DNA of 64,000 nt from Clostridia bacterium (GCA_017399305.1 JAFQDK010000038.1:1-64000); one strand, 5' to 3'; counted from the stretch's first letter, positions 26,726 through 35,372 are shown. Program-made: numbers and translations. Notes: generated by a model from the sequence alone, not told the origin.

Positions 26726-26758
26726 AATAGCATAAACATCCCCTAAGGAGAAAAACAT

Positions 26759-27394
26759 ATGCCAACTACCAACACATTGAAACTCGGAACGAAACGCAAG
26801 AACCTCTTTCTTCGCGTTGTTAAAGGTCATTTTGCAACAAACAATGCACATTCCAACTATTATATAGATGTTGCTGCTCAGAAATCACGTCTCACTGAGG
26901 CACAGGCAGTAGCAGAAGAACTCAGCACATACTACCACACCACCATCGTTGATACAATCCTCTGCCTTGACGGTACCGAGGTTGTGGGAACATGCCTTGC
27001 TGACAAGCTTACCAAGGGCAGCTACATCAGCATGAATGCACACCAGACAATCTATATTGTCACTCCTGAAATGTCAAACGGACAGCTTCTTTTCAGAGAT
27101 AACATTGTCCCCATGATTCAGGGCAAGCACGTGCTTGTGCTGGCTGTATCAGTTGCATCAGGCAACACTGTGCGCAATGCTATTGAAGCTATAAAATATT
27201 ATGGCGGTCAGCCGACAGGTGTCGCTTCTATCTTTGCAACAAAAGCCGAGATTGACGACCTTGCAGTTCACTCGGTATTCGACCCCAACGACCTTGACGG
27301 ATACGGTAGCTATGCTCCGCACGAGTGTCCCCTTTGTAAAAAAGGCGAAAAAATCGACGCGCTTATCAATTGCTACGGATTTTCAAAACTTTAA
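26759..27394 (+). CDS. Phosphoribosyltransferase-fold protein (orotate PRTase-like)
   Basis: A 211-residue protein with the type I PRTase fold, related to orotate phosphoribosyltransferase-like proteins. The PRPP-binding loop reads VLVLAVSVASGNT (125-137). The canonical loop has an acidic pair before a Thr-Thr-Gly, and here that pair is Ala-Val. A C-terminal HECPLCKKG (Cys190, Cys193) could bind zinc or form a half-site. It may therefore bind a nucleotide or act as a regulator rather than make one. AAGGAG precedes the ATG. It lies 70 bp before scfA, which has its own strong promoter. Confidence 0.65.
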   Translation: MPTTNTLKLGTKRKNLFLRVVKGHFATNNAHSNYYIDVAAQKSRLTEAQAVAEELSTYYHTTIVDTILCLDGTEVVGTCLADKLTKGSYISMNAHQTIYIVTPEMSNGQLLFRDNIVPMIQGKHVLVLAVSVASGNTVRNAIEAIKYYGGQPTGVASIFATKAEIDDLAVHSVFDPNDLDGYGSYAPHECPLCKKGEKIDALINCYGFSKL

Positions 27395-27403
27395 ACTAAA
27401 TTG

Positions 27404-27432
27404 TTGACTTTAGCATATTGGTATGCTATAAT
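27404..27432 (+). promoter_or_regulatory. Strong promoter of the SCIFF operon
   Basis: TTGACT (27404-27409), 17-bp spacer, extended -10 TGCTATAAT (TATAAT at 27427-27432). It is the best sigma-A match in the window. Confidence 0.8.
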
Positions 27433-27463
27433 TTTCTTAATCATTTCTGTGGAGGTTACTACA

Positions 27464-27613
27464 ATGGAACATATCAAGACTATTGAAACCCGTAATCTGT
27501 GCGACAGCGCAAAGAACGGCGGTTGCGGCGAGTGCCAGACTTCCTGCCAGTCTGCTTGCAAGACAAGTTGCGGTATTGCTAATCAGCAGTGCGAAAACAC
27601 TGAGAGCAAGTAA
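27464..27613 (+). CDS. scfA: SCIFF peptide (six-cysteine ranthipeptide precursor)
   Basis: A 49-residue precursor of the near-universal clostridial ranthipeptide. The core GGCGECQTSCQSACKTSC, followed by QQCE, matches the SCIFF family. The leader MEHIKTIETRN matches the conserved KHIKT start. Cysteines are at 13, 21, 24, 28, 32, 36 and 43. The first, in NLCDSAK, lies outside the usual six. GGAGG at 27451-27455 precedes the ATG. The maturase gene follows after a hairpin. Known scfB products carry Cys-to-Thr/other alpha or beta/gamma thioethers. Its physiological role is still unsettled in the literature as I know it. Confidence 0.95.
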   Translation: MEHIKTIETRNLCDSAKNGGCGECQTSCQSACKTSCGIANQQCENTESK

Positions 27614-27625
27614 GTTTTAAAAATA

Positions 27626-27651
27626 AAATGCCGCCGCATGGCGGCATTTTT
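27626..27651 (+). terminator. Terminator/attenuator between scfA and scfB
   Basis: Stem AAAATGCCGCC / GGCGGCATTTT with loop GCAT and a T run. It ends 4 bases before the scfB ribosome site. Likely sets a high peptide-to-enzyme ratio. Confidence 0.8.
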
Positions 27652-27663
27652 TATGGAGTAAAT

Positions 27664-29040
27664 ATGATACATCAATACAAACTCGGCGGCTATAATATCG
27701 TGCTTGACATATGCTCGGGTGCAGTGCATGCCGTTGACGAAGTTGCTTATGACATAATCGAAAGATTTGAAGCAAACGACCGCGGTACGGTCATATCCGA
27801 AGTGCAAAAAATGCACCCTGAAATCACCGCAAGCGACATAGAAGAATGTTATGCACAGGTTGTATCGCTTAAAGAAAGCGGAAAGCTGTTTGCGCCCGAC
27901 ACCTTTGAGCCAATGGCCGGTACGCTTAAAGCAAAAACAGCAGGCGTTGTAAAAGCACTATGTCTACACATTGCACACACCTGCAATCTCAACTGCGAAT
28001 ACTGCTTTGCAAGTCAGGGCAACTATCACGGCGAGCGCGCTGTGATGAGCTTTGAAGTTGGCAAGGCTGCACTTGATTTTCTCGTTGAAAACTCCGGCAC
28101 ACGCCGCAACCTTGAGGTTGACTTTTTCGGCGGCGAACCGCTGATGAACTTTGACGTTGTAAAGCAGCTTGTTGCATACGCACGCTCAATTGAAAAAGAA
28201 AAGAACAAGAACTTCCGCTTCACTCTGACCACAAACGGCATCCTCATTGACGATGACGTTATCGACTTTGCGAACCGCGAGATGAGCAATGTTGTGCTCT
28301 CACTTGACGGACGCAAGGAGATTCACGACCGCTATCGCGTTGACTATGCCGGAAACGGAAGTAGGGAGCGCATCGTTCCCAAGTTCAAAAAGCTGGTTGA
28401 CGCGCGCGGCGGCAAAAACTATTATATGCGCGGCACATTTACACACGCAAACCCGGATTTTCTTGAGGACATCAAGGTTATGCTCGACCTTGGCTTCACA
28501 GAACTCAGCATGGAGCCGGTTGTATGTGCTTCGGGCGACAAATCTGAGTTGACCGAGGAAGACAAACCCATCGTAATGGAGCAATATGAAAAGCTTGCAG
28601 AGCTTATGCTTAAGCGCGACAAAGAAGGCAAGCCTTTCACCTTCTACCACTATATGATAGACCTCACCGGCGGTCCTTGTATATACAAGCGTATCTCCGG
28701 TTGCGGAAGCGGAACAGAATACATGGCTGTTACCCCATGGGGCGACCTCTATCCCTGTCACCAGTTTGTCGGCGACGAAAAATTCAAGCTTGGCAACGTA
28801 TTTGACGGTGTTGACAACAAAGAAATTCAGGACGAGTTCATGTCCTGCAACGTATACTCGCGCCCCGAATGTCGCGATTGCTGGGCAAGACTTTACTGCT
28901 CAGGCGGATGTGCGGCTAACGCATACCATGCCACAGGCTCGGTAAAAGGAATATACAAATACGGTTGCGACCTTTTCCGCAAGAGAATGGAATGTGCCAT
29001 AATGGTTCAGGTTGCACGCATTTTTGAAGGTCAGAAGTAA
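27664..29040 (+). CDS. scfB: SCIFF maturase, radical SAM/SPASM thioether enzyme
   Basis: A 458-residue radical-SAM peptide maturase. The N-terminal ~90 residues (MIHQYKLGGYNIVLDICSGAV...) form a RiPP-recognition/PqqD-like region. The SAM cluster is C107-x3-C111-x2-C114 (CNLNCEYC), with FFGGEPLMNF as SAM-contact. The C-terminal SPASM domain has the cysteines in ISGCGSG, LYPCHQF, MSCNVYSRPECRDCWARLYC SGGC and YGCDLF. The ATG at 27664 has GGAG at 27655; the conserved MIHQYK start confirms the choice. Its stop overlaps the next gene (TAATG). Confidence 0.95.
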   Translation: MIHQYKLGGYNIVLDICSGAVHAVDEVAYDIIERFEANDRGTVISEVQKMHPEITASDIEECYAQVVSLKESGKLFAPDTFEPMAGTLKAKTAGVVKALCLHIAHTCNLNCEYCFASQGNYHGERAVMSFEVGKAALDFLVENSGTRRNLEVDFFGGEPLMNFDVVKQLVAYARSIEKEKNKNFRFTLTTNGILIDDDVIDFANREMSNVVLSLDGRKEIHDRYRVDYAGNGSRERIVPKFKKLVDARGGKNYYMRGTFTHANPDFLEDIKVMLDLGFTELSMEPVVCASGDKSELTEEDKPIVMEQYEKLAELMLKRDKEGKPFTFYHYMIDLTGGPCIYKRISGCGSGTEYMAVTPWGDLYPCHQFVGDEKFKLGNVFDGVDNKEIQDEFMSCNVYSRPECRDCWARLYCSGGCAANAYHATGSVKGIYKYGCDLFRKRMECAIMVQVARIFEGQK

Positions 29041-30341
29041 TGAATACTCCGATTTTCGACTTTGTAAAACGGTACATAAAAAGCGATGCATTACGTATGC
29101 ATATGCCGGGACACAAGGGCGTTGGCAGTCTTGGAGCAGAACAGTTTGACATTACCGAAATTGGTGGCGCCGACAGTCTTTACGAGGCGAACGGAATAAT
29201 AAAGCAAAGTGAAGATAACGCATCGTCACTTTTCGGATGTGACACATTTTACTCAACCGAAGGATCATCGCAATGCATCCGCGCAATGCTATATCTTGTT
29301 GCCATAAATTCAGACAAGAAGCCACTTATCGCGGCGGCACGAAACGCGCACAAGACATTTATCAGTGCGGCGGCGCTGTGCGGATTTGATATCTGTTGGC
29401 TTTACGGAAATGACAGCTCATATCTCTCATGCGACATTGACGTTTGTGAACTTGAGTCTGTTTTGTCAGAACAGCAGCCGGCGGCGCTCTATATCACAAG
29501 CCCGGATTATCTCGGCAAAACCGCAGATATAAAAGCTATTGCGGAAATCTGCCACCGCCACGGTGTGTTGCTGTTGGTTGACAATGCTCATGGCGCATAT
29601 CTTAGATTTCTGAACGAGTCAAAACATCCGATAGACCTCGGCGCTGATATATGCTGCGATTCTGCACACAAAACATTGCCTGTTCTGACAGGAGGTGCAT
29701 ATTTGCACATTGCTGACAATAGGCTCAGTGCCAATGCGAAGAACGCACTTGCAATGTTTGGCTCCACTTCCCCGTCATACCTGATTTTGGAGTCGCTTGA
29801 TCTTGCAAACAAATACATCGCAGACGGATATCGCGAAAAGCTTGACGATTTTTGTAAAAAATCGAACGCGCTTAAAGCTCGCCTTGGCGAATACGGGTAC
29901 ACGCTTTACGGTGATGAGCCGATAAAAATTACCGTTTGCACAAAGCCTTTCGGATACATCGGCACTGACTTTGCCGCCTGCCTTGAAGACCGTGGCGTTG
30001 TCTGCGAATTTGCCGACAACGATTTTACAGTGATGATGCTGACACCGGAAAGCGATATTACAAAACTTGAGGTTGCTCTATGCAGCATAGAAAAAAAGCA
30101 AAAAATAAATACGGCTCCTCCTGTTTTAGCAAAATGCGAAAAGGTATTGACAGCACGCGAAGCAATGTTTTCACAGTGCGAAACGGTCAAAGCAAGCGCA
30201 AGCCTTGGCAGAATACTTGCCGCAACAACAGTTGGTTGCCCGCCTGCGGTACCGATAGTCGTATCAGGTGAACGCATAAACGAATCGGCAATCAAATGCT
30301 TTGAATACTATAAAATAACAACCGTATCGGTTGTAAAATAA
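29040..30341 (+). CDS. Orn/Lys/Arg decarboxylase-like PLP enzyme
   Basis: A 433-residue fold-type I PLP enzyme of the Orn/Lys/Arg decarboxylase family. It shows RMHMPGHKG (19-27), YSTEGSSQCIRAML, VDNAHGAYL (PLP-ring Asp) and the Schiff-base lysine in DSAHKTLPVLTGGA (Lys211). It belongs to the short form (usual ~430-490 residues). Its ATG shares one base with the scfB stop (TAATG), so it is translationally coupled to the SCIFF maturase. Whether it decarboxylates an amino acid for polyamine synthesis or takes part in peptide-linked metabolism is not clear; the coupling is the unusual part. Confidence 0.85.
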   Translation: MNTPIFDFVKRYIKSDALRMHMPGHKGVGSLGAEQFDITEIGGADSLYEANGIIKQSEDNASSLFGCDTFYSTEGSSQCIRAMLYLVAINSDKKPLIAAARNAHKTFISAAALCGFDICWLYGNDSSYLSCDIDVCELESVLSEQQPAALYITSPDYLGKTADIKAIAEICHRHGVLLLVDNAHGAYLRFLNESKHPIDLGADICCDSAHKTLPVLTGGAYLHIADNRLSANAKNALAMFGSTSPSYLILESLDLANKYIADGYREKLDDFCKKSNALKARLGEYGYTLYGDEPIKITVCTKPFGYIGTDFAACLEDRGVVCEFADNDFTVMMLTPESDITKLEVALCSIEKKQKINTAPPVLAKCEKVLTAREAMFSQCETVKASASLGRILAATTVGCPPAVPIVVSGERINESAIKCFEYYKITTVSVVK

Positions 30342-30375
30342 AAGAAGCTGTCTTTCGACAGCTTCTTTTATTTTA
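30334..30375. terminator. Bidirectional terminator overlapping two stop codons
   Basis: Perfect 19-bp stem (30334-30352 / 30357-30375), loop TTTC. It contains the stop codons of both convergent genes. Confidence 0.9.
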
Positions 30376-31606
30376 CAGGTGTATACCCTACTTTTTCGAT
30401 TATACTTTGTCCCTCGGCAGAAAGAATCCACTCAAGCAGTAGTTTTGTATTCTCGCTTGCATCACTGCGCGTCACCGCGTAGAAATATGACGCTATGGGA
30501 TATGTACCGTTTTCTATATTCTCAAGTGTAGGTGCAACGCCATTAATACTGAGCAATTTGATCTGATTATTCTTCACCATCTCGGTTGAATAAAAACGGA
30601 AAGAATATCCAATTGCATTTTTATAATTCTTGTAATCGGCAACACGGCGAATAATGCCTCCCATGCCATCAATCAACTCGTTACGCTCCGGCTCTATAAG
30701 TTCCTTACCAGCCATAAGTTTTTGAAGTGAAGTCTGGCTTCCGCTTCCCTCATCACGCTGAAAAGGACGTATATCGCCAAGACCGGCTACACCAAGCTCA
30801 CTCCATTTTGTTATCTCGCCGCTGTAAATTCCCTGAATATCGGCAAGGCTAATATTGTCAATAGGATTTTCGCTGTTCACAAAAAATACAAACGCTTCTT
30901 TGCCTATCGGAGTGTAGACAAGCTCAACTCCCTTTTTCTCGGCAAAAGCTTCTTGCTCCTCTGACGGGCCTGCGACAAAGATTATATCTGCCTCGCCTGT
31001 CACGATTCGCTCATACGCTTCGGTAGTGGTTCTGCAAACAACAGTTTCATCAATTATATTTTGCTCTGCCTCGTTTGACATAGGATATACCGCCTTGGCA
31101 AATGACGCATATATGGGATAAAGTGCTGTTGCACCATCCATCCGCGGAAGATTTTCAGCGATGGTAAAAGCAGAAGGAGCATCAAGCGACACCGCCATTG
31201 TATCATCCAGATACGGGCGATATTTGTAAAGCAGATCCTCACTTTCGCCAACAGTAGGAATACTGTCATCATATACACGGTGCGCATACTTTACACCGAC
31301 GGCAGTAGCACATACAAGGATTCCCACAATAAGCGGAATAGCAAGAATCTTCTTTTTAAACTTTCCAAATATGGCAAGCGGTATAGCCGTCATCAAAAGT
31401 ATTGTACCAATGAAAATAAATATTGAGTACCCCTCTGCATCGGGGGTAGAAAAAGCTATAAGCAATAAAGCGATTATCATTGAGATAAACAAAAACACGT
31501 CAATACTTATCGACACAAGCCATTTTCCAATTTTAACATCGTTTTTGGATATCAAAAAATAAAGACCAACTGCTAAAAACAACAGATCTAATAATATAAT
31601 AGCCAT
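30368..31606 (-). CDS. Membrane-anchored PstS-like phosphate-binding protein
   Basis: A 412-residue protein with three to four N-terminal membrane segments (residues ~4-110) followed by a PstS-type binding domain (~125-412). The domain shows DGATALYPIYASFA, EADIIFVAGPSEEQ, AFVFFVNSENPIDN, IYSGEITKW, and QRDEGSGSQTSLQKL, the phosphate-contact loop. There is no lipobox. The usual PstS is a lipoprotein, so here the domain is held by a membrane bundle. No pstC/A/B genes are adjacent, which suggests a sensor or scavenging role instead of a transporter subunit. AAAGGGG precedes the ATG. Confidence 0.75.
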   Translation of the reverse strand: MAIILLDLLFLAVGLYFLISKNDVKIGKWLVSISIDVFLFISMIIALLLIAFSTPDAEGYSIFIFIGTILLMTAIPLAIFGKFKKKILAIPLIVGILVCATAVGVKYAHRVYDDSIPTVGESEDLLYKYRPYLDDTMAVSLDAPSAFTIAENLPRMDGATALYPIYASFAKAVYPMSNEAEQNIIDETVVCRTTTEAYERIVTGEADIIFVAGPSEEQEAFAEKKGVELVYTPIGKEAFVFFVNSENPIDNISLADIQGIYSGEITKWSELGVAGLGDIRPFQRDEGSGSQTSLQKLMAGKELIEPERNELIDGMGGIIRRVADYKNYKNAIGYSFRFYSTEMVKNNQIKLLSINGVAPTLENIENGTYPIASYFYAVTRSDASENTKLLLEWILSAEGQSIIEKVGYTPVK

Positions 31607-31655
31607 GCAGTTTCCCCTTTTCCAATTTATATTTCAATTATAACATATAAAACAT

Positions 31656-31683
31656 AAAAAGAACCGCTTTCGCGGTTCTTTTT
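31656..31683 (-). terminator. Terminator after the sigma-fusion gene
   Basis: Stem AAAAAGAACCGC / GCGGTTCTTTTT, loop TTTC. Confidence 0.88.
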
Positions 31684-31699
31684 AAACAAATCTTAAATT

Positions 31700-34081
31700 T
31701 TACGGTTTTATATAATCCAATGTCGAAGGATCGGCAATACACATACAATTCTCTGTATACTCGTCATGCTTTTTAGCTATCGCATGGCATCTGTCTATTT
31801 CCTCCCACGTTGCCTCCATGCCTTCTACCGAGCAGCTTTCCTCTCTGAGAATAATAGGAGCGCCGTCATCATCGAGATGATAAATCTTGTAAAAATACCA
31901 AGGGTAGCCATGTCTTTCAAAAAATGCCGCAGTAATAAGATATGCCATGCCGTTTTCATAATAAAGATGATGATAATACATATCAACATTTGCAGGACCG
32001 GAACTGTCAGTATAAATGCTTTCTATACGTCCATCTTTGACCGTCAGAACTTCATATTGCGCCAAATAGTATTCAGTAGGATATGTAATAATCATTTCAT
32101 TAACACCGTCATGTGTCAGGTCTGCACGTGTAACAAAATAGTTTCTGCCAATTACCTTGTCGGGGAAATGCTTGAAATGGTATTCCTCAAGCATTGCGTG
32201 TTCGCTCTTGTAAAGAGGTGCATCATTAAGCTGAACCAATTCAAAATTTGTACCATTTTCAGCAGTATAAAACATAGCTTTTTCCTTGCATATAAAAGTG
32301 GCATTGCTACTGCTATCCTGATGACGGATGGTGAAATCATTTTCGTTCATCATGTCATAAAGCTCAACCTTACAATTATAAAGCGTGTATCCGTCCGATT
32401 CCTCTTTTGTCCAAATACCGTTCAAATCAATAATAGTATAAAGAAAATTGGATCTGAAGATTATAGTACCGTCGCTATATAAGGTTACCTGTGGTATATT
32501 CTCCTCGGGAAGGTCTATTACCCACGAATCATTTTGTCTGAATACAGCAACGACCTGCTTTTCTCCTTTAGTAACTACTGTTGTTTCTTCGGGAGTCTCG
32601 GTTTGCACAGGAGCTTCGGTTTCTATAGGAGCTTCGGTTTCCACAGGAGCTTCTGTTTCTATAGGAGCTTCGGTTTCCACAAGAGCTTCTGTAATACTTT
32701 CTTCCATTTCATCTTCTACATCCATATAGTGCAACTCACTGGGGCTCAAAATATAATTAAAAACCAGCTCATCAGCTTCTTCATATGCCAAATGAAAGTC
32801 GACCTTTGAAGGATCATTGTGATACCAACTTTGTTCAAAAGTACCCGGATAAAATTCATTTTCATCAGCGTCTTCATGAGGCTGGTATCCGTTCTCTTTC
32901 AAAATCCTTCTTACTTCATCAACGTGCATTCCACGTTGTATGCCACAATAATCAAACAGCGTTCCTGTTGGCTGTACGTTGACAGGATAAGCTGTTCCAT
33001 CGTTTGAAAATCGGATATAAACACATTCGTCATATTTATCATCGTTGTCGTTTATAAACTTATAAAAATATTCTATTGCATATCCGTCATTCCCATACAC
33101 GTCTTTCTGATATACATCACCGAATTTTGCAATTATCTCAGCTTCGGTCATATCAAGAATCTGTTCGACATTAAACTCGCGGTATTCCTCAACCTGCTCC
33201 GGCGTGAGATAGTTGATATAATCTTCTCTCTTCTCAACTACTGTTGTATCATTGCCACCTATTGTAGTAGCAACTGCCGCTCCTGCACCGAACAACACTG
33301 CGACGCTGGCTATACCCGCGATAACCTTTGTAAGCACCGGCAAAGCCATAATCTTTGCAATGATGCCACCTGTTGCGGTAACTGTTGCTGCAGTTGCGGT
33401 TGCCGCGGTTGCTGTAGCAAACATACCGGCGATAGACGCTGCTGCACCTTTTGCAAGAGGATAATCCTTTGCAGCCTCTCTGAGTACAAGACCGAGGAAA
33501 GGAACAGCGGCATGAAGCTTGGTACCCTTCTTTTCCAATTCTTCCACCTGCTCTTTTATCTGCGCTCTGGCATAATTCAAGCGGCTTTTGACGGTATTTT
33601 CGCTTACACCCATTATTTTTGCAATGTCGGCAACAGGTATCTCATTATAATAATACATAATAACTGCCAGACGTTGCTTTTCGGGCAATGAATCTATAAT
33701 GCGCATGATAATGCGGCATGTTTCGCGGCGCGATGCATAATCCTCGGGTAGGAAGCCCTCTTCAACCTCTGGCATGTTTTCAATCAACGCGTCGGTTTCA
33801 TCACTGCCAAAGATTTCCGGCTTGCGCTTTGCAAGGTAGTTGCGGCTGACATTGACAGCAATCTGACGCATCCATACAACAAATGCTTCAGGTGAGCGCA
33901 AAGCACCAAGATTCTCCATGGCCTTTACATATGCTTCCTGTGTCAAATCCTCAGCTACTGTAGAATCTCCGCACAGCTTCAATATTGTAAAATATACCAT
34001 GTCTTTTGTCTGCTCAAAAAGCACTGTCCATGCTTTGGTATCACCTTTTTGAGCAAGCTCTACTGCATTTTTAAGTTCCAT
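31700..34081 (-). CDS. ECF sigma factor fused to membrane and extracellular domains
   Basis: A 793-residue fusion. Residues ~1-75 are sigma region 2 (CGDSTVAEDLTQEAYVKAM, AFVVWMRQIAVNVSRNYLA). Residues ~128-175 are region 4 (DSLPEKQRLAVIMYYYNEIP VADIAKIMGVSENTVKSRL). An Ala/Thr-rich stretch and a membrane segment follow (~245-273, VLTKVIAGIASVAVLFGAGA). Then come ~210 outside residues, a linker of six-residue ETEAPx repeats (~465-500), and a ~290-residue C-terminal domain. The ATG at 34081 has GGAGG 8 bases upstream. A sigma factor with its own tethering sensor needs no separate anti-sigma; release by proteolysis would be required (inference). Confidence 0.85.
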   Translation of the reverse strand: MELKNAVELAQKGDTKAWTVLFEQTKDMVYFTILKLCGDSTVAEDLTQEAYVKAMENLGALRSPEAFVVWMRQIAVNVSRNYLAKRKPEIFGSDETDALIENMPEVEEGFLPEDYASRRETCRIIMRIIDSLPEKQRLAVIMYYYNEIPVADIAKIMGVSENTVKSRLNYARAQIKEQVEELEKKGTKLHAAVPFLGLVLREAAKDYPLAKGAAASIAGMFATATAATATAATVTATGGIIAKIMALPVLTKVIAGIASVAVLFGAGAAVATTIGGNDTTVVEKREDYINYLTPEQVEEYREFNVEQILDMTEAEIIAKFGDVYQKDVYGNDGYAIEYFYKFINDNDDKYDECVYIRFSNDGTAYPVNVQPTGTLFDYCGIQRGMHVDEVRRILKENGYQPHEDADENEFYPGTFEQSWYHNDPSKVDFHLAYEEADELVFNYILSPSELHYMDVEDEMEESITEALVETEAPIETEAPVETEAPIETEAPVQTETPEETTVVTKGEKQVVAVFRQNDSWVIDLPEENIPQVTLYSDGTIIFRSNFLYTIIDLNGIWTKEESDGYTLYNCKVELYDMMNENDFTIRHQDSSSNATFICKEKAMFYTAENGTNFELVQLNDAPLYKSEHAMLEEYHFKHFPDKVIGRNYFVTRADLTHDGVNEMIITYPTEYYLAQYEVLTVKDGRIESIYTDSSGPANVDMYYHHLYYENGMAYLITAAFFERHGYPWYFYKIYHLDDDGAPIILREESCSVEGMEATWEEIDRCHAIAKKHDEYTENCMCIADPSTLDYIKP
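32595..32695. repeat. 18-bp tandem repeat coding the ETEAPx linker
   Basis: Units of about GGAGCTTCGGTTTCTATA repeat five to six times with few changes, coding ETEAP(V/I). The copy number may vary between strains. Confidence 0.75.
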
Positions 34082-34115
34082 TGCGAAATCCTCCAAAAGT
34101 CGTTTCTACTAATAA

Positions 34116-34140
34116 AGACAAGTCTGACATGAGAAAGGTT
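34116..34140 (-). promoter_or_regulatory. Possible ECF-type promoter of the sigma-fusion gene
   Basis: On the minus strand AACC (34140-34137), 17-bp spacer, GTCT (34119-34116). It loosely resembles ECF promoters and would allow autoregulation. Confidence 0.25.
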
Positions 34141-34156
34141 TTATTATTTTGCAAAA

Positions 34157-34188
34157 AATTTATCTGCATGATAGCATGCAGATAAATT
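34157..34188 (-). terminator. Terminator after the FAD oxidoreductase gene
   Basis: Perfect 14-bp stem AATTTATCTGCATG / CATGCAGATAAATT, loop ATAG, T run on the minus strand. Confidence 0.85.
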
Positions 34189-34189
34189 C

Positions 34190-35371
34190 TTAAATTTTAT
34201 CTTCAAAGTGGATTCTATGGCCGTTTTTGCGCAATATACTTTGCAACTCAGAAACGTCAACTTTACGTGCAGGGACATTATTATCAATCGCAATTACCGC
34301 AGCTCTTGCCGCAATTTCGGCGGTCTGACATGCAACAGGAATAACTCGTGTTGCATCCCAAGCATCGCCGTGGGCGGAGATGATTCTGCCTGCGGCAAAC
34401 ATATTGGGATATTCGGGCGAATAGAGCGTGCCGTATGGAATTTCAAACCAATATCCCTTATGACCGAAATACGGACAGGTGCCGACAGAATCGGCATGAG
34501 ATTTATACAGATCGTCCATGGTCATCTCATAGTCACCGACAATATGGCGGATCATGCGGAACTGCGGCATCATCGGCAAAGCCACAATCTCCTGTGCCAA
34601 CGGATCCTTTGCTTTTATTTCATCAAGAAGCATTGACTGCCCCTTGATAATATAATTATTGACCTCATCCCCTGTTACACCAGCATAATATGGGAATCCC
34701 TCGGGATGTCCTTTACCGGTCATACCTGAGCCTGTAATATGCCATCCGCGCACTTTAAGCATATTATACTCCTTGCCTGGGGCAAAATCGGTTATGTGAG
34801 AATAATATGACATATAGTTCTCACCGTTTTTGCAAAGTGCACCTGCACGGTCAAACATGAGACATGTTCCGCTTGCGTCAATCAATGCACGGCATGAATA
34901 ATACTCTGTTCCGCCAACTGTTTCAACAGCAATTCCCTTGACAGTTTTACCATCCATATCGGGATATGTAACAAGCGCATCATAACGGAGATCAGCACCT
35001 GCTTCGAGTAACATATCCTGCAAAACAAGTGACATAACCGTGGGCGAAAAGTGTGTGACATAGCGGCTTTCGGTATCCTGTTCCCACACATTTTCCTTTT
35101 GCCAGCACTCAGGTAAACGGTGCATACAATACTTTATCGTACGACGAAGTATCTCCTCTGAAACTCCGCCGATAAGCTTTTTGCCCTCGGCATTGCAAAG
35201 CGGCTCCCACCAGTTAATAAGCCCGATAGTGGCAAGACCGCCGAGTGCTGCCGTCTTTTCGAGAAGCAACACCTTTTTGCCAAGTCGCGCCGCCGTAACC
35301 GCAGACGCCACACCGGCTACACCGCCACCGACAACAACTATATCATAATCTTTTTTTAATATATAATTCAT
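34190..35371 (-). CDS. FAD-dependent oxidoreductase
   Basis: A 393-residue flavoprotein of the FAD_oxidored (pfam12831-like) type. The N-terminal dinucleotide motif is DYDIVVVGGGVAGVASAVTA with LLLEK as the ribose-binding acid. GGLATIGLINWWEPLC follows, then ALIDASGTCLMFDRAG and the C-terminal FAD motif MFAAGRIISAHGDAW. The start MNYILKKDYD at 35371 has GGAGAGC upstream and lies one base after the stop of the C39-like gene. The substrate is unknown. Relatives are often found with glycan or tungsten/anaerobic metabolism genes, but the partner here is an exported protease-like protein. Confidence 0.8.
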   Translation of the reverse strand: MNYILKKDYDIVVVGGGVAGVASAVTAARLGKKVLLLEKTAALGGLATIGLINWWEPLCNAEGKKLIGGVSEEILRRTIKYCMHRLPECWQKENVWEQDTESRYVTHFSPTVMSLVLQDMLLEAGADLRYDALVTYPDMDGKTVKGIAVETVGGTEYYSCRALIDASGTCLMFDRAGALCKNGENYMSYYSHITDFAPGKEYNMLKVRGWHITGSGMTGKGHPEGFPYYAGVTGDEVNNYIIKGQSMLLDEIKAKDPLAQEIVALPMMPQFRMIRHIVGDYEMTMDDLYKSHADSVGTCPYFGHKGYWFEIPYGTLYSPEYPNMFAAGRIISAHGDAWDATRVIPVACQTAEIAARAAVIAIDNNVPARKVDVSELQSILRKNGHRIHFEDKI

Positions 35372-35372
35372 A

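Noticed and set aside
31766-32482. Open frame on the plus strand opposite the sigma-fusion gene
   Set aside because: It has no ribosome site and a composition typical of antisense reading. The opposite gene has clear domains.
32595-32695. Short direct repeats as a possible CRISPR array
   Set aside because: Units are 18 bp, directly adjacent and in frame with a coding linker. No spacers or cas genes.
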